From: Moniliophthora roreri
Lineage: Eukaryota > Basidiomycota > Agaricomycetes > Agaricales > Marasmiaceae
Direction of reading: 5' to 3'
DNA length: 64,000 nt
Assembly (NCBI GenBank): GCA_001466705.2
Contig: LATX02000089.1
Coordinates: forward strand, 1,076,651-1,140,650
In this document: in pieces, positions 36,564 through 48,740 of the stretch
How positions within the stretch are numbered: position 1 is the first letter of the stretch
Layout of the letters: each line of letters begins with the position of its first letter
The notes under the pieces: generated by a model
What the model was told of the DNA's origin: nothing
The model's database searches: none
Seen by the model: the letters and a program-made list of their open reading frames with translations, nothing else
Position numbers and translations under genes: made by a program

Positions 36564-38284
36564 TCACCAGTCTACCATAAACCAGTTTGAATATGATCCA
36601 TCAAACGAAAGAGTTGCAAAGCTAACAGCTACTGCTGACATGATCCAGTATGCAAAGTAGTAGCCACCTGTTCCTTGGCTGCCAATACCAATGGAAAGAC
36701 TTTGTCCAGCATTCGACATTGCGGTACTCGAGCCTCCGGTAACGAAGACAGGACCTGGACGGGTCGAAGTTGGTGTCGCTCCACCTGTTGTGTAAGCCCG
36801 TACATATGATATCTCAAAGTACGCATTGTCATAGCGGGGTGAACCGGGTCCTACTACGTTATCGGCGTACTGTAAAAGGTACATTTAATGATGATCAAAC
36901 GACTCAAACGAAAACACATACACAGGTCTTGGTCGGACCTTGATCCGCACACATAGGAAGGTAGTTCTTAGGCTCTCCGGCCCTAAGGCGTCATAAGAAT
37001 AAGACGCCCAGCGGAGAATTTCAGAAGTAAAAAAAACCCACCAGACACCGCACAGCGTAATATCAAGCACAAGCTTCTGCGGAGAGAAGAAACGAGTGAT
37101 ATCGCACGAATTGGACGGATAGCTAGCAGTTGGAGATCCCCATTGCGACAGATCGATGGACGACGATGTGTCGGACTGGATTATTGACGCGGGGACGTTT
37201 GGACGCTAAGGATGGAGTGGTCAATATAAGTAAAGACGGAAATAGAGAGGGGACATACACTCCAGAACCACATGCTTTGTTCACGAAGATATCAGCATCC
37301 AGCGTACCCAGAACAGGGAGGGGGATACAAACTAGATTCTGGATTCAGAAGTCAGGATATGGATTATCATATCACCGGGGAAGGACTCACCCGGATACAT
37401 CGAATTGTGTTGCCCATACTCCTCCACCAGCTGCAGCAAAGCCGGGTCCAAAGCTATTCGGCTGCAGTTCTTGAACGGTACAACCAGAGGGCGTAGAACA
37501 ATCGTGTACCAGTGTACGTCCAAGCTGGGTCGGTGGGTCGGACTTGAAGCATCCTGGCAAGGAGTGGAGCGCGATTTGATTGTACCCCATCATATTGATG
37601 CCCTCAATAATGCTGTAAAAGGACATCAGCTGCGCTGCGGCGTTTTAGCGCAAACAGTCCTTAGTCAACGCACTCGATTTCCCCATCATCAGGCCAAGTT
37701 GGACCGACTGTCCAGAATGCTGGCCACACCTGGCGAGAAAAGTTGATCGATCATAAATGAGCGGATGCGTCAAGGTTTTCGAGATTTTATACCCACCGAG
37801 CACCCATAAGGAATATGACGCAAGTCGATGATCCACAGGCTCCCCACTGCATAGGTGTCTTTACTTTCAAGCCTAACCTGCTCACACCTTAGTGGAAAGC
37901 TGAGAGAGAGGGGAGAGTTGAAGAAGTTTACCGTATTCCGTTTCTCGTTAAACGGAACGTTACTCCGGTTGTCGACCTTGAGGATGGCGTTGCCCGCTGC
38001 GTTGACGTACGCCAACTGTTGCGTAAAAGCATCGGCCTCGTTCAACCACCATACGTCCCCTGGGAAAGGTGTGCAAGAGCGGTCAGAATTACAGACGAGA
38101 AAATGTCGCCACACTACCGCCGTCGGGCCTCTAGAATATGATACTCACCGAGTGTCAGATTGTCCCAATTTCCAAAGAAGTCCCATCCATCGAAGAACGT
38201 GGGCCCAGAGTAGTCCCTGACAAGATCATAACCGAAGCTTGGAGAGCTGAAAGAAAGAAGTGCAAAGAGGAACCAGAAGGTCAT
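36564..38284 (-). CDS. Glycoside hydrolase family 16 endo-beta-glucanase
   Basis: Secreted or wall-associated enzyme cutting beta-1,3(4)-glucans, of the laminarinase-like GH16 type common in mushrooms. Start at 38284 with a signal peptide (MTFWFLFALLSFSSPSFG). Then come FFDGWDFFGNWDN, NAAGNAILKVDNRSNVPFNE, RLESKDTYAVGSLWIID, VWPAFWTVG and GEIDIIEGIN. The last is formed across an intron near 37630-37690 and carries the nucleophile and acid/base glutamates of the ExDxxE motif. Downstream are GVWATQFDVSG, MWFWS, FFSPQKLVLDITLCGVWAG and YADNVVGPG. The C-terminus has a Thr/Ser/Pro linker and a hydrophobic stretch (YYFAYWIMSAVAVSFATLSF), suggesting a membrane or GPI-type anchor. About eight short introns; all joins tested stay in frame. 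Remodelling of its own cell wall or decay of fungal glucans are both possible roles. Confidence 0.88.
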
Positions 38285-39555
38285 TTTCAAGACAACAGAA
38301 AAGTGAAGGTTGCCGGAAAGTGAACCCTCGAGGTGTAGTTCATATAGAGAGAAGCTCCAAGGGCGATGCCATCACTTAAGAATCGCTTCCCTCGCATTTG
38401 GGGTTGTTTTATTGTTGTGAACTTACTACAGGCCATGAGGCGACAACCAAAAAGTGAGGAGGGCACGAGGTGCCGTAGCATCACGCGTGCACCTTCTCAC
38501 CCTCGCCGGGCTCGCAATCAGGCTCTCCACAATCGCGAGACACAACAGAGATCTGTATCAAGTTGGTCAACACAGGTAATAAGGTCATTTGGTCAGTTAC
38601 CTTACAATATTATGTACCAAGAATGCTTGAGTTTTCGTAGGACTTGAAAACAATTGAAAATGATTTCACCGTCTTATCACCAAAGCAGAACAAAACGGAG
38701 CGTCTGAACCGTCAGACGACCTTTTCCGAAAAGGATGCTCGGCTTAACTATAATGCAGGTAATCAATTAATCAGAGTCTGACGGGCAAGATGCGACGGCA
38801 TAGCGGTAGCTCACCGCTTCACGCAGCCATATCAAGCAGAGTGAAACCGGTTATTCACTCTTAGCATGTTTCAAAGGTTGCGGTAATGGGCGGACTTTTG
38901 CTGCACGTTGACTTGATACGGTGTGCAAGTTGTATATTGAGGTAATGGGCTGTCTTGAACCTCGAGTCCAAGACACCCGAGACAGCATCCACGAGACCCG
39001 TATCTAAGGTTTACAGAGTTCCATGAATACGAATGCCGGGCGGAATTCGAATAAGACGCTTACGGACGCTTACGATCGCAGATTTCAGTGATAGATGGGC
39101 GGGCTCGGCCTGTCAATGACAAGACCACGAAAGAAAATGAGAGTGCCTTGCACACCATTTGATCAAGTGGCTTCTCAGGTCATGAAGTTTGGAGGGGTTG
39201 AGAATTAGTGGGAAGTGGGTGCTGGCAACCGTATCAATTTATACGAAGGTTCCACTCGTCAAGAACAGGAGCATTTATTTTTGCTTGATCTTAGATAGCT
39301 CAAGCTGCGCTGCGCTCCTTCGACCACAATGCAACGAACGTTTACCGAGTGATGCCCAGTGAGACCAGTATCCGACGGCATTGCGATTCAGTCTGGGAAA
39401 TGAGGAATGGTGGCATATTGAGGTGTCTTCATGATGGGTGTACAGCGAAAGCATGCGTCATAGTGAAAGAATTTAGGCGACACCCTCCTGCCCGCCAATC
39501 TCCATATCATCTACTTCCTCACTTCTAAGCTCCCTAATCCAACCCAATTCCTAGA
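38285..39555. other. Intergenic, no gene recognised
   Basis: An ORF at 38366-38647 has no known domain. The rest (38650-39555) looks non-coding. It includes the upstream region of the GH16 gene and the 3' flank of eL39. Confidence 0.45.
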
Positions 39556-39877
39556 TTAGATGTTGAGCTTGGTCCTTCTCCAGTGTCGGCGCTTGGCGTT
39601 GTACTATTCAAGAGCCAGGAAACATCAGTGCTGGTATTGAAGACGACGACGCTGGTACGCACCTGGATTTTGGTGTCAGTCTTTAAGCGGAACCATTGAG
39701 GAATGGGCCTGAAAACAGAGTCAATTTATTGTTGGAATTTGAGCAAATAGCGAAAATCGGACCTGTTCTGGCGCGCAGCTTTGGCAAGCTTTTGTTTCGT
39801 ACGGAAGGTCTTCTGGGACGGCTGAACGATATGATTAATGCTGATTGAAAAGGTTCATTGTGAACAGGGCTTACCAT
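39556..39877 (-). CDS. RPL39: 60S ribosomal protein eL39
   Basis: Tiny basic protein of the large ribosomal subunit, lining the exit tunnel. Exons on the minus strand: 39875-39877 (only the ATG), 39763-39821, 39663-39708 and 39556-39603. They give 51 residues that begin PSQKTFRTKQKLAKAARQNR, continue PIPQWFRLKTDTKIQ and end YNAKRRHWRRTKLNI. Length and sequence match the family throughout. Three introns (53, 54 and 59 bases) occupy more of the locus than the coding part. Because exon 1 holds only the start codon and the gene is under 160 coding bases, it is easily missed by ORF scans. Strong, constitutive expression is expected. Confidence 0.95.
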
Positions 39878-40409
39878 CGTCGAGGATGGGGGGAACTTGA
39901 TGAGCAAGGTTCTGTTGATGCTAAGAAATTAAGGTTCAACTAAGGCAACGAACTGTACAGTTATTTGCACGTGCATTCCTCGGCATGATACGGCACGGCC
40001 GGAGACTCCCACGGCCAGTTGACGGCCGGACTTCGGTGGTCCCTCCCTTGCTTTAAGTTTTAATGTCGATGGTTGCGCTAGAGTTCTATGGTCCAGACTG
40101 TTTGGTTCATGGTCTTGTGTAGGCCCGAATTTCAACTCACGTCAGTGGTATGACCGTCTGCGCAACTTCATACGACACGGTTACAGGCCTAGATAGTACG
40201 CTCTCAATCAAATTCCCACTCACGTCCAGTTGGAGCTTGGCCACTTATATATTGCACGTTTGCCTTTCAACTGTTTCACACAGTCAAAGTCGAGAAGAAA
40301 GTACATTTTTGTATTAGCAGTACAGCGAGCATTAATAATTACTACCGCATCGTTAATGTTGTCTAAGTGTCTATTTTTTGGAGGATGATGATACACAGGC
40401 ATTTTCCAC
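39878..40409. other. Intergenic between eL39 promoter and ACL 3' end
   Basis: About 530 bases with no recognisable ORF. The first part is the likely eL39 promoter and the last part (from about 40300) the AT-rich 3' untranslated region of ATP-citrate lyase. Confidence 0.5.
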
Positions 40410-43400
40410 TTATTGCATTCTTCCAAGAATCCGGGGCTGAGAAACGTCAGCCATGTTGATGAATATGTCGTCGGCGGGGTGGCGGTAGAGTGGTGCACGG
40501 AGACGTTTCTGATCGATATGGTGACCGATGAAACCAATACTACGTCCGAGAACGAAGAGACCATTGAGGGTACCGATCTAATGAACAGCTCGTTAGACAT
40601 GCTAGGATACTGAAAGGGCGATAGAGTATTTACCCTGATGTACTCATCAGCTTCCTCGGGAGTGAAGGCACCGCTATCCCGCAGAAGGTCGACGAAGCAG
40701 ACGGCGATGCAACCGTCAACGTTGAGGATGAGCTGGGGTAGTGTATATATTAAAACAGTATTAGCAAAATAGACGAGATAACATACAGTGTCCTTCTTGG
40801 AGGTGGTCACCTTCTCGACAGCGAGAGCATAGTCGAGGAGGCTGTGAGAGGGGAAGTTCTTGCGAACGTACTCCTTGACGAGCTCGACACGGAGATCGGG
40901 GTTGTTAACGCTCTTAATCTTGTGGCCGATACCAGAGACTGAACACGACTGTCAGCTAATGTGACATGAGCCATGAACGAGGATACTCACTGAGCTTGTT
41001 GGCCTTTCGCGAGTTGTCAACGAACTCTCGTGGTGTGAGACCAGTGTCACGAGCATTGGAGAACATGGAGGCAGCCTCGTCAAGGGCACCACCGAATCGG
41101 CTACCAATGGTCAAAAGACCAGAGGCAAGGGAAGAGATCAAGTCCTTTCCTGCACGAGTGGCGACGATGGTGTTCATGGCACTATCACAATATCATGAGT
41201 CGGATGTCACGAGCAATTGTTAAGGGTTGCAACTTACCCAGAGACAGCAGGACCGTGGTCAGCTGTCAACATGAGAACCATCTCAATGAACTTGGTAGCC
41301 CAAGGTGGGAGACGGCGCTTGAACCAGAGGAGAGAAACGACACCACCAAGGCCAATCTCTTCCTTGAAGACATCAGAGATACGCATACCAGCGTAGAGAA
41401 GCTCTTGACCACGCTCGTCGGAGATGGTGGAGATGAAAGCAGCGGGTTTACGGATGAGACCAAGTTCCTGTGATTTCATTCAGTGAAACGAATTAGAACT
41501 GAATCTGCATGAGCATACCTGAGCCCATTTGTAGTCCATAGGGATGACAGGAGGATCCTTCTCAGGAACTTCCTTGATGGTGCCGTTGTTGATGAGGCTC
41601 TGGTAGGTTTCCCTCAGGAGGATGGGAAGATCTTCAAAGGTGTCAGGGACAAGGAATCCGGCTTCCTTCATGGCTCTGTTCTTAGCATCTGCAGTCTCCA
41701 TGTCGGAGTTGGCCATGGAACCTGCGTGACCGAATTGAACTTCGGTGCTGAACATCTTGGCGCAAGTACCGATGGCCCAGGCGACAATAGGCTTCTTGAT
41801 CTTGCCGGTCTTGACGGCCTCGATGACGCGGTATTCTTCGATACCACCGACTTCACCGAGGAGGACAAGCATCTTGCAGTTGGGGTCAGCCTCGTAGCGG
41901 AGGAGGTGGTCGATGAAGGTGGATCCTGGGTAACGGTCTCCGCCGATAGCAATGCCCTCGTAGGTACCGTTGGTGGTAAGGGAAAGGATATTGTTGAGCT
42001 CGTTGGACATACCACCGGACTTGGAAACGTAGCCAACAGATCCAGCACGGTAGAGCTTGGATGCGATGATGTTATCCATCATACCTCCAGAGTTACCAAT
42101 CTTGAAGCATCCCGCCTTGATGCCACCTACGGTAGCGGGACCGATGATCAAGACGTTGCGCTGGATGGCCTCCCAGAGGATCTCCCTGGCGTGACGTTCG
42201 GGGACACCCTCAGCAATAATGGCAATAGCCTTGATCTTGTCGCTGTGCTGTTAATTAGTGAGGCAGCATGTCAGTACGAGAACGATTCCAGAATGTGTGG
42301 CGACGTACTCCTTTCAAGATCTCCATGGTGCTACCGAGCACACTTCGGCTAGAAGCAAAGTTGACGACAACATCGACATCAGGGTGCTTAGCGACGGCAT
42401 CACGAACGCTGGTATACACAGGGAGAAGAGTCTCCTTGGTACCCCAGTAGAACTTCTGAATGTGGTGACCACCGAAGGGGTAGATCATAGCGGCCACGGA
42501 AGGAGTCTCTCTGCCACAGCTGTAGTCGAAGTCCAACATGCCCTGAATAGCACGAGGCTGCAAACCATAGACAAAGGAGCGGGTGGTAGAGTCGAATGGC
42601 CTGTAGGCGGGACGGCTGTGAGGAGAAGCGGTGAAGTGGACAATTTGGTCTCCTGGCTGAGTACGAGAACCATCCTTCTGGATAGCACCGACAGGAGCAG
42701 ACTCCTCAGCTGTTTCGACCGTCTCAACGTTCGTCTGACGAGGAGAACCAGGGGCGGTGGGACCAATGCTCTTCGGAGTGCTATCGGACTTCTTGGGCTC
42801 AATACCGAGAGCGAGAGGGACGATAGCCGTGATGTGGGTCTCGGGACCGAAAACTCTGATGGGGACACCAAGACTCTCACCAAGCAGGCGCATAGCCTTG
42901 AGACCCTCCTGGTAGTTAGGTCCACCACGTCGGACGAAGATCTTGACACCAGCGTTGATCAATTGCTGCTTGTACTCCTTGAGGGCACGAATAATACCCT
43001 TGAAGGTGGCAGCAACGTTGGTAAAGTTGGCGATACCTCCACCGATAACCAGGATCTTGCCCTTTGGGTTAGGCGTGCCACGGGTAATAAGATCAACTAA
43101 GCAGAAGTTTAAGTGAACCGGAGATTACAGGGGACGCCCTAAACACGTACTGATGGTCTTGGCATACTCGTAAGTTTGACCTTCAGTGGGAGCACCGGAA
43201 TATTCACCGTAGTTGGCGAGCTCATGTGCAAATCCTACAAAAATGAATTAGATCACAGAAAGTGCGCTAGAACAATTGAGACCCACCGCAGGCAGCAATG
43301 GCATCACTGTAGACAACACTAGCACCACCACCAGCGACCATAGTCCAAATTCGTCCTTCAGCATTGAGGACCTGGGCCGGCAAGTAAGCAAGCAAGGAAA

Positions 43401-44740
43401 TAGGAGAAACGAGGATTTACTGACCGTCAGTTTAAGACTAGCACCAGTGCTAGCATCGAGCTTCTGAATGTAGGCTTCTTCCTTGGTGAGCGAGCGACCG
43501 AATGGAGCGGGGAAGACCATTGGTGGGCCGCGGTCGGTGTTTACCTTACCGCCCTTGGTAGTGGTAGCAGCAGTGGGGGTAGTTTCGTAGATGGTGAGGT
43601 CACGAGCGATAGCCCACTTCTGGCCGACGATAGACTCTGCGGTCTGGTCGAGCTTGGCGGCCATGTCGAGATAGTGAATCTCAACCTTTCCAGACTTGCT
43701 CTCTGAAGTTCGCAATAAGTTGATGAGATATATACTAACATGTACGTCAACTCACCAGTAGATCCAAGACAGATCAGTGGGTTGATCTCGAGGTAAGCGA
43801 AGTGGAGGTCAACGTAGACACTGTACAGACGGATGATGAAGTCCACAAGCGCCTCCTTCTTCTCCTCGCTGTCGACGTGCTTCAACAAAGTCTCCTTGAC
43901 GACCTTCTTTTCAGGGAAGGTCTGAGGGTTCGCGGAGGTGACGACGGGGATGTTGAGTTTGAGAGCCTTGGCATCGACATCACCGACATCGACACCACCT
44001 TCGTGAGTGAACAAGATAGTATCATATTCACGGGATGAATTTATGCAGACGTAGTATTCGGTGTTGGATGGGTGAGGAAGGAAAGGCTCAAGGATGAAGG
44101 ATGTCAAAGGGCCGGAGACAGACTCGACCTATTCACAAAGAAGTCAGTTAGACGATCACGTGTAGATCGATCAAGAGATAGAAGGTGAGGGTGGGGAACG
44201 CGTCGATGTGTATATGTGCGAGCACATGAGTGATGGATAGATGTACACAAGATAGCAAGATCCCGACAACAACACAAGAAATAGACTCGGACAACAAGAC
44301 GCGTGTCATCAGGAACAGTGCAGTCCGAGGACACTATGCAAAGAACGTGGAACATACCTTTTGAATCTTTCCTGCTCTCTCAGCAATCCAGGCGACCGCT
44401 TCTTCCTTGGACTTGTTCAAGGCAAGCAAACCAGCCTTCCCTCGTCGCTTGATCAACTGATCAGGCTTCGCAACAAGCTTGACGCCAGGCTCATTGATCC
44501 ATCGAGGAAGAGCATCTGCCGGGGTGAGGTTCTTGGATTCCTCATCAAAAAGGACTTGAGCAACACGAGGGTAGTCGGGAGTTGCAGAAGGACCGAGAGA
44601 CAGAGATGGATCGATCACAGGCGAACGAGTGAGCCAGTAAGAGAGCAAAAGCTTCGCATCATACTCGCGAATGGCTGAGATATTGAGTAAGTGAAATGAT
44701 CTTGAAATCAAAGCATAATTCGAGTACCTTTGGAAGACAT
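40410..44740 (-). CDS. ACL1: ATP-citrate lyase, single-chain form
   Basis: Makes cytosolic acetyl-CoA and oxaloacetate from citrate, CoA and ATP, feeding lipid and sterol synthesis. Start at 44740 (MSSK, spliced to [15 protein letters not shown]), stop at 40410 after RILGRMQ. N-terminal half: ATP-grasp-type region ([41 protein letters not shown]). Middle: CoA-binding region ([47 protein letters not shown]). QFGHAGSMA carries the phosphohistidine (about 41730). The C-terminus is citrate-synthase-like ([15 protein letters not shown]-type turn, [11 protein letters not shown]). Basidiomycetes and animals fuse both halves in one polypeptide, while ascomycetes split them, which supports the assignment of this DNA. 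The first intron of size is 229 bases (44129-44357), long for this window. No decay seen. Confidence 0.95.
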
Positions 44741-47495
44741 GGTGAGAGAGAGAGGAAAGAATAAAAACAATTTAGCTGATATCGGACACGGCTTTATACT
44801 TCTCTAATCTAGGCCCCAAAGTTCCCACGAAGGTACCTCAACCTCGGTTTTAGACCTGCGGCACCCCTGCGGCTTGCCTGCAAGCCAATTGCGCCTGGTA
44901 TCCCACTCTGGTTCCGTTCTCCATCGACGCTCGCGATAGTATCATTATTTGATTGCAGCCTTGTTCTCTTGCATACATACCTCGTCCCATGACGGCCGTA
45001 GGCTACTCGACCTTCCTTTAGCGGTAACAAAAATTGTTCTGCGGCCTCGGCCATAGCAATGGTTATCTGCGTCAACTATCTGCTTCTTTACCCTCGTGTG
45101 TTCCGCATTCTTTAGAAACGAGTACTTCCAACCTGGGGCTGGATATTTTTCCAATGATGGTTAGTGCTTGCGCCCTCATCGGGAGCGATGAGCACGCAAC
45201 TACCCACTTTGATTCCATTGGTCCGTGAACGCCGCCGTCTGTACAGCGGTACTATCAGTGGCTGCGACAATAGAGCACCGGAATTCCGGGCATTCATTTG
45301 ATTGGCTTGAATGGAAAAAACGACTGCGTGCACGGACCATCTCATCCATCGATATTGATGATGATGGACTGGTTCCTCTCTCTCCTACCATTACTTCTTA
45401 GTCCACCCGTTTGCCTCATGTAGACTGCACTTTTGAATGCGCCAAGGGTGCACATGATGTGACAGTGGACGTGCAAATGTGAAGGTACGCAGTGAAAGTT
45501 TCTTCGCTCGCACTCGTTCTCATTGCTTTCGCGTCATAAGACCTTTCCGATTGCGAGAGCCGGATACTTCTGTTTCCAGAGAAGACTACACGAAACATCG
45601 ATAGATGAAATCAGTTCGCCATGGTCTCGTTGACGCGTCATCGGATAACTCAAGATCGGTTGAGTTCGCGTCGTTCGAAGTAACATTGTCAGAATTGATA
45701 GCTATCAAGGAGTTCCGCGAGGCTCAAGGACGAGGCAATCCTTGGGTCTTACAAAGAGAGCAAGCGAGCGGAGGAAGTAATATTCATATCCATATCCTCG
45801 GATTGGCCTAATTCGTTCATTATCAGTGGCTCGGTGCACCGTTCAAGCTGTCCTGTTGCATTTCTGGACGGTGGTTTTCAGTGTGTGCGTCGATATTGCT
45901 GGAAGATAGAAAGTCATTCCCACACCTGCGTTCCCTTCTTCGGAGACGGCCGAGCGATGCTCCTCCTTCATCTGGCCACGAAGCAGAGAATTCCCTCGAA
46001 ACCACGAGGAAGGAGGAGCGCATATGGCAAGAGCTTGCGCGACAATTGTGGGGAAGACTGTATGCCACGAACTTTGACACGAATTACGATGCATGGAAAT
46101 AGTGGCGGAGCCGGATGATACACGGGTTGGTGGGGCTAGTGCTGGTAACGCTATCCGTGGCATCGGTGTCAGTAGAGGATCGGGGTAGAGGGCCTGTTAT
46201 CAGGGCTGGCTCTGAAGAGGCGGACTACGAGTTCCTGAAGCCAACAGCGGATAAGATAGAGGGACCAAAGTACGTGACTTATCATTTCGATGTGGGGCTG
46301 TTCCTCTTGCCGTCCCTTACCTTCAGATGGTGACATTATCTGTTTCTAGCTCGCTGTCTTCTGGCAGCCGACCCATGCACATCTTAAAAATATTCGCCCC
46401 AAGAGGATGGTGCAGCTTCCTGGGTTTCGAATAGAGGGTAGAGAGCTGGGTGATGAGCAGAGCCAATGGCGCGACCAGCGCAATCTTGGAGTAACTGTCT
46501 ATTCCCAACTTGAACGCACTTATTCTTCGTTTCAAGCCACGGAACATCAACCCGGATGCCTCTGTTGCCTCGTACGGTGTACCGTTGGGCAGGAATGCGT
46601 GGAAACCGGGAGAACAGTCATTAACCAAATTGCTGGCCAACGGATTCCAAACGTATGGCTACGTTGAGATGCCGGCTTGATGATTCTCTGAATGTTCAGG
46701 GACCAGCACATTCAGCGATGTCAGGTCAGCGCGCCCAGGTATCAATGGGAGGGCGTCGTAAATTTGACCCACACGAGAACATATACAGTTGTTGCTAAAG
46801 TAGCTTATTGAGTAATATGGCAATCGAAAATGGTTCCTAGTCATAGAGCGCTACTTCACGACTGGGAATAGGCGGGGAACTATAGGATACTCATGAGTAA
46901 ACTAAATCAGAATTCGAAGGCTTACAATCACTTTGTCCAGAAACTTGACACCCAGTGTATTCAAAAATGGCACTCTTGAATGGCTACGAATTGTTCCAGC
47001 ATCGACCAGAAAAGAAAGTGGGCAGTGTCACTACGCAAGCCTACGATACGGCAAGTACGAATTTCGGAATATGATATATCGCAATACCTGGCAGTCTGTA
47101 TACATTGATTTTGAGGTGCGGAGCCGATGAATGGACATAGACTTCTACAGAGTCGCTCAGGTTGCCATGGGCTGAGAGAGGAACGTCAGCCATACCCAAT
47201 ATATCAATTATTTCCACGCACCCTTCTCTTCGCTCTGTATCACAGACAGTTTCAACTTGTATCTGCGGTCCCGGTAATAGTTTCCAGTAAACTGGCTATG
47301 TGTACTACATCCCATCATAGCTGTCGTGAGACCAGTAGAAGAGCGGAACGCAGCTGTGATCTTATCTTATCACTTTAATCTTCTCCCAGGGTCTGGACCT
47401 GATCCATTTCCCAAGCGTTGTCGCTATCGTTGTCGACGTTCCCAGCTTTCACTTCCCACCTCAATCTTACCCTCAACCCACTCCGCACCCTCTCA
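44741..47495. other. Mostly unresolved, possible unknown genes
   Basis: About 2.75 kb. The first 300 bases are the ACL promoter. Plus-strand text at 45881-46100 (FPHLRSLLRR, IWQELARQLWGRLYATNF) and minus-strand text at 46323-46640 (FHAFLPNGTPYEATEASGL, SKIALVAPLALLITQLSTLY) have coding character but no family I can name and no convincing exon chain. 46640-47495 looks non-coding and holds the HAP3 promoter. Confidence 0.35.
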
Positions 47496-48220
47496 ATGTC
47501 ATCAGCGCCTCTATCACAGCCTCAGCAACCTCAAGTTCAGCCCCAACCGCAACAAGTCCAACCCCCAATACAGCCCCACCCAAATGCAGATGCTACTGTC
47601 GAACAACAGGAACCGCCAGAGCCAGCACCTATAACGGAAGCTGAGGTGGGAGAGTATAGAGAGCAGGATCGGTTTTTACCTGTGAGGTTTCCTTGGCTTT
47701 AAAAGAATAGAGAAGGGCTGATTGAAGATAACGAAGATAGCAAACGTATCCCGCTTAATGAAATCCAGCGTTCCACCGACGGCCAAAATTGCAAAAGACG
47801 CGAAAGAGTGTGTGCAGGAATGTGTGTCAGAATTTATCTCATTTATCACGAGTGAGGCGGCGGAGAAGGCAGGGAATGAGAAGAGGAAGACGTGAGTTTG
47901 TCATTTGATTTTTTTCCTTCTTTCTTTGGACTTTCCGGGTGTACTTTATGAGAAGAGAAGGAGTTGATGTTTACCACAGGATCGGCGGCGAAGATATTTT
48001 ATATGCAATGGGCAATTTGGGGTTTGAGAATTATGCAGAAACGCTCAAAATTTATTTGGCCAAGCTAAGGGCGGTGCGTGCGTTTTTTTCGTTTTGCTTG
48101 ATTTTGAAGGAACTGATGCAGCACGTTTGTTTTCGGTAGCATCAATCAGGTAATCCCGCGGGTGCAAGTGGTAGCGGTAATAGAGGACATCAAAGTGCAG
48201 CGCACGGCGAAGACGAATGA
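47496..48220 (+). CDS. HAP3: CCAAT-binding factor subunit HAP3 / NF-YB
   Basis: Histone-fold subunit of the CCAAT-binding complex, pairing with HAP5 (NF-YC) and HAP2 (NF-YA) in the nucleus. Exons: 47496-47681, 47737-47891, 47980-48073 and 48140-48220, in one frame for 171 residues. The N-terminus is Gln/Pro-rich. The core reads [71 protein letters not shown] and [18 protein letters not shown], matching NF-YB throughout. Exon 2 has two in-frame acceptors nine bases apart (after 47727 and 47736); the second gives the standard LPIANVSR. The C-terminus is short and Gly/Ser-rich. In other fungi the complex controls respiratory and iron genes. Confidence 0.95.
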
Positions 48221-48740
48221 GTACTGTAGATGGATTTGGGGGTGCTGGGAGTACGTGCCAGCTCAAAGGGTCTTCCTACCAAAATACTGACATCTCCGTT
48301 CGACAGCCTCGGAAGATTCACATCAAAAGACATGTATATCGGTATCCATATTCACAAGAAGTTTGTATCATTATACCACTTGCTATTGCTATCGTGTACC
48401 TCGAATTTCATCCTTGTGGATTCTCGCGACGCGACGCGTACTCGGTAGCCAATGGGATATTACGATCGTGTCGAGAGAGGCGATTGGCTGATCATGTATC
48501 GGCGTGATGGGGGTTGGCACTAACCCTTTTTTCGCTCTCGTATCGTATCCCAAGTCCGTTGGAGAGGCCCCCGGGACTTGATTTCGCCGGGAAATTGTGT
48601 ACCGCCTATCACTGAGCGAGAGCCATGTTAAACGCATGTAGGTGTCCTCGTTACTTCACTTATGTGCGGTAAATACATTTGCGATACATTCACCTTCATA
48701 ACGATACACTAGCCCTTCAAATCAAATCCAAAATATACCA
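48221..48740. other. Intergenic, convergent gene ends
   Basis: Spacer between HAP3 and the macrodomain gene, which point towards each other. ORFs on the plus strand (48217-48507) have no known domain. It should contain both 3' untranslated regions. Confidence 0.45.

Noticed and set aside
41726..43100. Long plus-strand ORFs (208 and 280 codons) opposite ATP-citrate lyase
   Set aside because: They are shadows of a strongly conserved minus-strand gene; their text is Thr/Asp-rich and has no domain.
20197..44740. A metabolic cluster linking oxylipin synthase and ATP-citrate lyase
   Set aside because: The genes are 16 kb apart with unrelated genes between and no shared promoter motif; chance neighbourhood.
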